A stretch of 43,796 nt of DNA, from assembly GCA_015657535.1 (NCBI GenBank), contig JADHZB010000729.1, positions 1-43,796 of the forward strand. The letters run 5' to 3'. Below are positions 26,101 through 34,800 of the stretch, piece by piece. The stretch comes from Nephromyces sp. MM_2019 (Eukaryota > Apicomplexa > Aconoidasida > Nephromycida). The position numbers and the translations under genes were made by a program. Every line of letters begins with the position of its first letter. Position 1 is the stretch's first letter. The notes beneath the pieces are model-generated. The model saw nothing but the letters and a program-made list of their open reading frames with translations, did not search any database and was not told the DNA's origin.

Positions 26101-27337
26101 AAAAATTTACTAATTTTTTTCAATTAGTTGATGATCATCAGCTTTCTGAATTATTCAAGGCGGAAAATAAGCGAAAAAATATTAAACAAAGTAAATAGCT
26201 AAAATAAATTTTAAAAGCATAGATTGGTTTATTCTTACTAAGTATACCCATAAGTGTGTGTATATATATATATATATGATTACAGCTTGTTTATTCTACA
26301 CGCACACGCATATATATATACAACAATAAATATTCACTGATTACTTTCTTCAGCTAATGAGCTCAATCGAAATCTTCCCAAAGGCACAAAACGTTGGGAT
26401 ATCATAGGTAGCCATATTTATTATAACACTTTTAACACACACATTAATATGTATATATGCTAAAGACCAATAATACATTCTGATAACACACATGAATTAA
26501 TGTGATTATCCCTTTACCCGTATATTTTATCAGCTATATAACAACATAATAATTTTGGTTATGTTCCCAGGTAAACCAAACTCTATGAAAAGAACACAGC
26601 TACCAAAGAAGGATATAGCTGAATTTTTCAAACTCCCTAACAACTCTAAAACAAGAAATTCACATGAATGGAATTGGAGGCAAGCAAAAGCCAAGTATAA
26701 GAGGTGGTCCATTAAGCATAAGGATTTAACAAGGTTGGAAATTGTGTGTAAAATGTTCAAGCATATCTCTATTTATTTTTTAGTAAACTCACACTCATGC
26801 GCACCTAATTATCTCATCGTTTCAAACTTTTTAATCAATATAATCACACACACACTTATTCATTTTTAAATATCGGATAAATGACAATAAATGTGCACTA
26901 TATATACAGGAATACCCCTATCCCTAAAAAGGAGGAAATCGACTCACCTACCATGTAAGTTGTGTCTGAGTTTATTATAACAAATTTGAACTATAAACCT
27001 AAAACTCTTAACAATTTTAACGCATCCGATAGTTTTTAAAACTTCACACATACACTATTTCAAGTTCACATATTCTATTTTCTAGTTTCACACACCTACT
27101 TTTAATAATTTGTCTATAAATTTGACACTCACACCCTGTTTTATTTGTAAATTTTTCCTATATTAAAAATATAACAGCCAGAAGATTGGTTCTCGCTTAA
27201 AACATATAGCAAATAGCCCAATAAAATATAAGCGATCAAAGAAAAAATTAAGTCGTTACAATGATGGAAAGGAGCTATATTATGAATCATTAAATGATAG
27301 CAAATTAAAGAAAAAAAATTTCAACACACACACTTGA
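19261..27337 (+). CDS. engB: EngB/YihA-family GTPase with long C-terminal extension
   Basis: Ribosome-assembly GTPase of the TrmE-Era-EngA-YihA group. Twenty exons join in phase: 19261-19471, 20369-20523, 21050-21172, 21588-21739, 22384-22513, 22967-23083, 23352-23392, 23679-23774, 23928-24178, 24495-24557, 24632-24671, 24904-24946, 25009-25048, 25155-25216, 25287-25527, 26128-26190, 26354-26407, 26571-26733, 26910-26954, 27178-27337, for 749 aa. GTPase motifs: G1 GRSNCGKST (127-135), switch-I PGSTQ (153-157), G3 DLPGYG (174-179), G4 TKAD (241-244), G5 SS at 276-277 before KQGLDDL. EngB alone is about 200 aa, so residues 297-749 are an added region of unknown function. The nuclear gene and the non-GTPase N-terminus suggest import into apicoplast or mitochondrion; this is inference. 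Exon 1 contains translated CA repeats (Thr-His) and is the least certain. Exon 6 could end at 23107 instead, adding eight residues in frame. Confidence 0.9.
21340..21515. repeat. 29-bp minisatellite within intron 3 of the GTPase gene
   Basis: Five copies of a unit containing ATTACAGAACGTGTGTG and CATCCCCTATGA-like sequence. The ATTACA word recurs at 21373, 21402, 21429, 21458 and 21487 (spacing 29, 27, 29, 29). Alternate copies read ATTACAGA and ATTACATA, hinting at a higher-order two-unit repeat. Confidence 0.85.
21740..21970. repeat. TG-rich array starting at the 5' splice site of intron 4
   Basis: The intron opens with a (GT)n run of about 11 units directly at the splice junction, so the exact GT used cannot be fixed from sequence alone except by reading phase (AG|GT with 21739 as last exon base). 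It continues as GTGTATGTAGATAAG-like repeats. The same intron ends with ACCACACACACACATAC before the acceptor. Confidence 0.85.
23352..27337 (+). other. C-terminal extension of the EngB-like protein (exons 7-20)
   Basis: Fourteen mostly small exons (40-251 nt) encode about 453 residues fused to the GTPase. The early part is Ser/Asn/Thr/Asp-rich (LFDPNLSKQAIQSALSN, then a His/Thr-rich segment from translated CA repeats) and looks disordered. The later part is denser: LPKGTKRWDIIG, then a Trp- and Lys-rich HEWNWRQAKAKYKRW. The last exon is strongly basic (YKRSKKKLSRYN) and ends at TGA 27335-27337. No known domain is recognised. LPKGTKRW faintly recalls SANT/Myb-like helices, but the match is too short to claim. 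A separate gene is unlikely because all junction phases connect and no stop intervenes. Confidence 0.8.
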
Positions 27338-28447
27338 TATTCAGTTACAACAGTATAATAGTTTAGAGAAGTTTATATCTTAAAACACTATATCAATGCC
27401 TAAGAAAGAGCTATGACATATATAAAACCTATTCTACTTTTTCAATCAATATAACGAAACTAATCTTAGCTACCTATTTTTTACAATTTATTAGAGTACT
27501 ATCACATCAAGCAAGCACACCTAATGAAAAATTGTATTACGATGTAAATAAAACAAACTAAAAATTTCTTATTATTAATCATCTCAATGAAATACAAAAT
27601 ATATATATATCTTTAAAAGTTTTACTAACACCAATAGGCAAACAAGAAACAGATATATGGATAGAATTAACTTATAACTCGTGTAAACAAAAGCAAATGA
27701 TGTATACTATATATGCATAAAACATGCCAACTTGTTAGAAATAATATATACAACATACTACATTAGCACTCTATTTCAATTCATGGACATAACTCTATAC
27801 ATATACTCAAATTTCAAATTATGTAAACAAGACCCTATATAAACATACCCAAACTTGTTAAGTGTCAATGAAATTTTAAAAGGCGTATACAAGTTTTCTA
27901 TAAACCACTGTTAAGTTTGCTAAGTTATTCAAATGAATTCCAATTAGAAGTCATATGAAAACATTAATATAAGTAATACATGCGTGTATGATCATCAGAC
28001 AAGTCCAACTATATTTTCATTTCTAAATGCTCCAAAAACATATATAACCTATAATCTAATAAGTAATTGTAATCAACGTATGTGAGAAATGAAAATCTCA
28101 GAACTATGCGTAAAATACGTATTAATTCGAAACTTTGAATTAGTTTTGTACCAATAAAAGGTTTAGTCATAAATGTGTTAATATAATCTAAACTATAAAA
28201 ATGTAGTTCAAAAATATATTACTCTAATTCATAATTTGTGTGAATTTCCAACTAGATGTTTTCGTATGTAACTTCGAATACTTTGTCTATGAAATTATTT
28301 CTGATATTTTACGATGTTGTTGTAATTTATAGATATCCATCCAGTGGTATATATTTATATATATATACTACTAAATTAAAATTAAGTAATTTTTTTATTG
28401 ATGTGAAAGTATTGATTTTCAGATGTCAAATACCCCAGCAAAAAACA
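27338..28447. other. Convergent intergenic region
   Basis: AT-rich DNA between the stop of the plus-strand GTPase gene and the stop of the minus-strand ADF gene, expected to hold both 3' UTRs. No gene seen. The plus-strand frame at 28256-28453 overlaps the ADF end and has no coding features. The TG/CA block pattern stops here. Confidence 0.6.
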
Positions 28448-29290
28448 CTATAGTGCATTTAGATCTGAAGTCTCATGAGACTCCATCGCAACTCCCGCCA
28501 CTCCATCTAATTTCTTCATCAACGCCTCTTTCGATGAAGCATAAGTCATCCTGGGTTTAACAGGGGCATCATCCGGGGACCAAAGAATAAATTGCAACTT
28601 ATGTAAAGCTAAAGTGAGTAAAAAAAAATTAAATATAAATGGAATTTGAGTAAAACTTGAATAGAACTTGAGTAAAATTTGAGAGAAATCAGCTATACAT
28701 AATCTAGTTTAAGAAAGTATAATCTTAATTGAGCGAATAAAGTTCATTTACAATAAATATGATAAGCTTGAATATACATAGCTAGAACTAAAAAAGTCTA
28801 GAATTAAAATGAATTAGAGCAAACCAACTTCAAGCTATATAGTGAATGAATTATAAAGTATGGGCTTAATAAATTTAAACAGGATGAGTATTTACTTTTA
28901 TTTCAATTGAATTTTATGGAGGTACTTTCATTACAATTTCACAATAAAAGTCATTTGAAATTGAAACATTATTGTATCATAATTGGTACTAAAAATCTAT
29001 CTAGCTTTATAGAGGCTATCTGAATACTTTCTTTATATCTAATTGGTATAAATTACAAGAAGATATTTATGCTGTACAACTTTTATCTTACCTTTGCTAT
29101 CAAATACTCCATAACGGCAATCATTTTTTGGTAGTGCATTAATGAATTCATTTTTATCACCTGTGCCTGTTTTTTCTATTACTATTTTATCAGTGTCAAT
29201 CTTGAAGATCATCCACGTGTATTTTTTACGAATTTTCATTTGTGAAAATTCTGTTATACAATCCTCACTAACACCCATTCCACTTGCCAT
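28448..29290 (-). CDS. ADF: Actin depolymerizing factor (ADF/cofilin family)
   Basis: Small cytosolic actin-binding protein that sequesters G-actin and promotes filament turnover, needed for the short dynamic filaments behind apicomplexan motility. Two exons on the minus strand, 29290-29092 and 28608-28448, are split by a 483-nt GTAAGA...TTTAG intron and give 119 aa. The N-terminus [15 protein letters not shown], the [13 protein letters not shown] strand and NDCRYGVFD are typical. Exon 2 continues [20 protein letters not shown], then [12 protein letters not shown], the actin-binding long helix of the family. The size is that of the short apicomplexan ADFs, which lack the extended F-loop and C-terminal helix of yeast and animal cofilins. 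Closest resemblance, by eye, is to coccidian ADF. The splice was chosen because it restores the family sequence; reading through the donor gives an unrelated tail. Confidence 0.95.
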
Positions 29291-32200
29291 TTTTAACTGA
29301 TTCTAGTAAAGATTAATTGTTAAACTGGTTAAATTATGTAAATTTGATGAATTATGATTTATTTGTTATACTACTAGTTCAAGATCGAAAATGTGTGTAA
29401 ATCCAATATTTTATCTAATTCATAGCTATCATATTTAAAGTTTGAATAATGAATTGTGTACAACTTTAGTGGTATTCATATACTCTTTGTTTAGAAATGT
29501 TTATAACTCTTATTTTGAAAAATTCGTTACTTTAATTTATTTTCTTAGTTTAGGTTTTTAACAATGAGTATACTAGTGACTAGTAATTTTTATGCTTATA
29601 AATCATAACTCTAACTCATTTATGTTTTATAATTTTGTCCAAAAATTCAAAATTCTGAAGGTATCTAAATTCTGGTTTATGGGGTACATGTGTCACGCCT
29701 AATATTTGGTGTTTAATATATTACTATATCATAATTATTAAATTAATTTTAGCTTGAATTATATATATAGTGAAATATTGCAGCGGCAAATAACCTGTTA
29801 TATTACCTTAAAATTTGATTGACTCTTTGATGATACTTGGTTTTCTAGCTTTAGATTTATCTTGAATTTTATAGCTAAAATTTTGCAAAGATGTATATTT
29901 AAACAATTTATTAAAATTTTTTTATTAAATTTTGTTAGCTAATTAACAATTTGATTCGAAACGTTATGAATCAAAAATTGACGCAAGTCATTGGGTTGTT
30001 TTCATAAATAGAGCTATGCTCTCAAGCTTATTTTCTCATAGGTATTTGATAAGAACAACTTGTATAAGCATAGATTTCATAATTCATAAGTAATGCATAT
30101 ATTGAATATGTTGTGTATTGCGTAATTTTTCTATACAGGATGTAGTTTATCCAAAAAATGAATCTATACTAAATTCATTCTAACACTCGGGTTCATACTC
30201 AGAAAGTATATACTGTAAAGTTTATACTGTATTTAAAATACAAAAGTGCACAAGCAATGATTCTAAATTAATTCAACCTCATTCATATACGTTACAGATA
30301 CAAAACACAAAATTAGTTAGTATGTTTTATGCAACAAAGGTATTGTAATTTTTCTGACGCCAACAAAATTAATTGAATCTTTGAAAATTTATCTTACCTG
30401 AGTTGGGTTTGTAATTCAGGATGTTTAAAAAAATTTGTAATAATTTTAAACTAAAAAATCGGTGTATGCGAAATACCTTTAAAAGTTGTGAAGAATTTCA
30501 TGTATAAATTACTTATGATTAAGGTTATTGTTGTTTCATTGTAAAAATGTAGGTTTGATAATTTTTTTAATTGCAAATTGTTTTTAAAATTTTTGTTCAA
30601 AAATGTAGCTTGTAAATGTTTGAAATTTTTAAAATTTGCTTTCTAGAGAACAAAATTAGATATATTTTAAATTTTTATAGTTGAGAATTAAATTTGGTAG
30701 TAGTTTTTATTGTTTCTAGTTAGCTTAACGTATATATATATATATATATATACATATGTATGTTTTTACTCTAAATATGCCTAGAATTAGTAATTTTATT
30801 AATTAAGAAAAATTTAACTAGAGCTAAAACAACTGACCAAGTACATGTACTAATATTTCAAAATCATTCAAATAATTATGTAACAGTAACCGACTCAACT
30901 AATTCTTAGCCTTGTTTTGCTACATTATACAATTTCACAGTAGTGTATTGTGCAATGTGTTAATATAACATTTAAGATAGATATTTATATATTGTAGCCT
31001 GTAATTTTTGCATTGAAAAGTTTGATAATATTATCTAATTTCTCTAGTATGTAGGTTTTGTGTGTATTAGCAAACATCAATTAACATAGTATAAACAAGG
31101 CTATAATATAAATTTGTACTAGCTTTAAAGTGTATTCACGTTTACTATTTTCTAAGATTATTGCCATGCATATTGTTTCGTACTGAAGATTTGGTTTTAA
31201 CATGTTTAACTGTACTATTACTTTTAGATGTAGTTAAACTATTTAAACAGATAACAAAACAAGACTAGTATTATATTATCAATCAAAGAAATTAAGTGTT
31301 ATATAGTTAATGGAAAATTAAATTAAATTCTACTGCAAATTTTATTTTGTTAAATAAGGGTTATTCATTAATTATACAACAAATATAACAAGGATTGAAT
31401 AAGCTAATTTATTATAGGATTAAACAAAAGTGTGTTAGATTAAGTTGTTAAAATTTTACTTGAAGTTTTCAAAACAAATAAAATGTACTATATTTTGCTA
31501 TATCTGTCACTGAATATGTATTTTAACCTCTTAAGAACGATTTTCATCTATTCGATTCGTTGTTTTAAAATTGATTTACTATCGATGGAATGATTGTATA
31601 CACACTGCTGATATATTGTATTTGGTATATATATCATAATTCTACGAAATAAATTATTTAAATGCAAACCAATATTATTTTAAAGACATTTTGTGAATTT
31701 TAATTTTTTAAATATATATCTCACTCAAATCCATTTATTTAAATTTTATAACTAATTAAATTTAATAGTAATTTAGAAAAAAAATCTCTATAAAAGAATT
31801 GATTATCTAGTTAATGTAAAAGAATATGGATTTGAATAAAATCTTAATTTTTAGTGTTGTTTTTATTTTGTAAAATATTATTGTAGCTAGAAATATTTGA
31901 TATATCCAAAATACATAAATATAATAACTTACTCGATAAATAACTTAATAGATGTTTATATGTATATATTATATCATCTTATTTTTAACATGAATATTCA
32001 ATTATATAATAACACATCAGAATATACAAAAGATTTGAAATGAAAATATTTTTAAATATCTTTCATGAAACATCAAAAATTCATTTTATTTTTTGGGGCT
32101 AGAATAGAAACACTTATTTAAAAAAATAAAAAGAAATTTGATAAAAAAAATCCTTTTAAGTTATAAATTTTTTAATTTGTAAATTCATATCAACATATTT

Positions 32201-33044
32201 AATCATGATTTGATATTTAGCTCAAACTTTGAAATATTCATATACACAATAGTTGTTGTTAAATTGTTTGGAGGTGTGCATGGATATAAAAATCTATGTT
32301 CACTATTCAGGGAAAAAAAAAAAATCATTCGCTGTTATTTAAGTCTCATTTAGTAAAAATGTGTATTAAATTTTATCATTTTAATGCTATGTTAGGGTAT
32401 ATGGTAAATTCGAGTTTTGTATATAGAGTAAAATGCTAGTGCAAGCATAGCAAAGAGGCAAAACGATTTGAAATATATAAACAACGGGCGTTGTAATAAT
32501 ATGAAAAATTCACATCAAAAATAAAAATGTGTAAAAAATACAGCAAATTTATAGCAAATTGATTATTAGATGTGACAAGAGTTGTTAAGGAGTGTATTGA
32601 GATATGGCTTCGGAAAGAATAAATGATCTTATACATCCAAGACGTAAAATTGGGTAAAAAAAAGTATAAATTGTATTATATATCAATGTCAATTGGTCTA
32701 TATTTATTTTTTTTTCCTCAGATGTAATTGAATGCATAAAAAAGTTTAAAATTAGGAATAGAACTAACAAAATACTAATAAACATTTCCATATATAGAGA
32801 TCTAAGACAATGTTAGCAATTTAATTATTAATCGATAAATGGATGTTGAGGTATTTATTTATATTCTGTTATGTTCAGATAAGATGCAAGACTATACAGT
32901 CATGTTGAACTTATTCATCAGGGTATATTTCTTGTAAAAAGGTTTTTCTCAGTAGTAAATGGATGTATGTGTCTGTATTATATCAAAATCTACTTCAAAA
33001 AAGTAGTTTGGATATTGTATTTTGTTGTTAGGTGAGTATAGCTC
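29291..33044. other. Intergenic between ADF and desaturase genes
   Basis: About 3.75 kb of AT-rich DNA upstream of ADF and downstream of the desaturase fusion. It has very few TG/CA repeats; only short TA runs occur (for example near 30730). No RNA gene was seen. One minus-strand frame at 32585-32791 is listed separately. Confidence 0.55.
32585..32791 (-). CDS. Possible small secreted-protein exon (weak)
   Basis: The frame begins MEMFISILLVLFLILNFF followed by MHSITSEEKK, which has the shape of a signal peptide with cleavage near SITS|E. After that it is not distinctive. A GTATAAG donor lies at the GGAT near 32645, but no partner exon was found. AT-rich DNA easily yields hydrophobic frames, so this is only a pointer. 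Confidence 0.18.
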   Translation of the reverse strand: MEMFISILLVLFLILNFFMHSITSEEKKINIDQLTLIYNTIYTFFYPILRLGCIRSFILSEAISQYTP

Positions 33045-34800
33045 TCAGTTGAATTTCTTATTCATAACAAGGTGATTCTTAGCATCTTTCACCTCACTTG
33101 TGACATCACCTAATAAATCTCCCAATCTCTTGAAGGCCTCCTTTACATGATAATGCGGTACACTGAATAGAAATGTATGTGTATATGTTTCGGGTGCTCA
33201 CAAAAATTATGTGTATGTAAATATATAATAATTAAGGAATGTGTAGAAAATATTCTTTAGCAATAAGTAGGTTTTGAATATTTTTACACTAGTAATTTAT
33301 TTGTCAATGTGTATTGTGAAAAATTTCTTCAGTATATTCGATTCGAAGAGTGTTTAATCTATAAACTTTAAACAATTTATTGATAAATTTTATCGAGCCT
33401 TACTTAAAATCAACTGCTTGCACGATATGTGATAAACTTAGATTGTGATGAAGGAAATCAATAAATCGAGCGGTGTAGTATCTTTCTTTTGTGTATTTGG
33501 GCCAGGAGCGGAGTAGGAAGTCACCAGTGAAGAGTTGCCAGTGGCTTTCACTAAGGCCAACTTCAAAGGTATTTTCTGGAAGTAAAATTTTGCAAATAAA
33601 TATAATCCAGAATAATGTAAATTGGTAGGGAAAAATATCAAAATTTCAAGTAATTTTAATATGCTTACGTGGTCCATTTTCAAGTACCCACTCGTATAAA
33701 ATAAGCCAGGCATTGAGAACAATCCATGGGCCAATATAAATATGGAAAAATAAGCTGAATCCACAGCTTCTTATGAAGAATGCAAATGAGACAACAAATA
33801 AAGACAATATGATGCCTCCAAAGCTATAGACTTCTTCCATAGTTGTTTTGAAGATACCAAATTGGTTGTCATTGAGTGTGGTCCTATAAAAAATCAATTT
33901 TGTAAGTTTTTATGTATATGCGAATGTTCGAAGAAACCTAAATAAGTTCAAACCTAATTAGCTGTAATTTTGAAAATTATAAAAATATAATCAAGATTAT
34001 TACATATAAAGCCATTAAAATGTAAAGAAATTAGATCACATGAACAAACACAGTATACCACCCCACATAACTTGTGAGCAAAATCTATTTGTATACATCA
34101 AAAAATCAATAGAAATTGAAAATCTAGCCCTTAAACCCCTTTATAACATACAAAAGTGAGGCTTGTTCTCTTTCTTTCTGTCTGTGACGTCTACGGGGTC
34201 TGTAGGGTATAAGTAATAGAGAATGTAGTGCTGCACCCACAATATGATTCAATACTCTGGAGTTGCAATATCTACCACCAGCGGCCTCATAGCCAAGTAC
34301 CCAAAGGCCAAAAGCTACTGTTCCTTGGATAAGTGCATAAAGAGTCCAATAGATGATGAATAAAATAAAATTGGTAATTTCCCATTGTGAGGAAATAAAG
34401 TAAATGGGGTTGTGTTTAAAATACCAAGCAATGCTAATAAGGAGGCAGCATGTGGCAAGGTCTCTTAATACAGATATCTATAATAAAGTGAGTTGATTTT
34501 AATTTTATTTTAACAAATGGAAAAAATATCAAATTTGCAGGTGTAATAAGGTTACGAGAAAATTAAGTAATGTTTGAAATTATATTATAATATCAGTTTA
34601 GAGTATATGCTTACCGAAGATAATATAAGTGATTTTTGTACTACATGAGCAGGAAGAGAGTCCTTAAGGCTAGGGAGATTTGTAATTGATGGGTTAGACA
34701 TGAGTTGTTCAGCTACGTGCTCTGCCTTTTTCTTTTCTTCCTGATGTCTACGTGCCTGTACCTTCTTCCATACAGTTAGTGCTCGCTTGCGATCATATAC
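33045..34800 (-). other. Pseudo-desaturase domain of delta-12/FAD2 type (exons 9-13)
   Basis: The order of family landmarks is kept: LPAHVVQKSL, IQGTVAFGLWVL, ALHSLLLIPY, YIGPWIVLNAWLILYEW, and at the end HHNLSLSHIV with VPHYHVKEA. Compared with the delta-12 family pattern, box I (HECGH) is YEAAG at 651-655, box II (HRRHH) is RQKER at 687-691, and box III (HVxHH) is HIVQA at 818-822. Seven of the eight box histidines are therefore lost, and the HTD after the WLVL strand is ENG. The region between box II and the GPW strand is shorter than usual. Comparison is with the remembered family consensus, not a computed alignment. Confidence 0.85.

Noticed and set aside
19261..27337. Bacterial contamination because of the EngB match
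   Set aside because: The GTPase is interrupted by many in-phase GT-AG introns, so it is a nuclear eukaryotic gene.
32436..32636. 66-aa minus-strand frame
   Set aside because: AT-rich, overlaps another weak frame, no motif and no exon borders.
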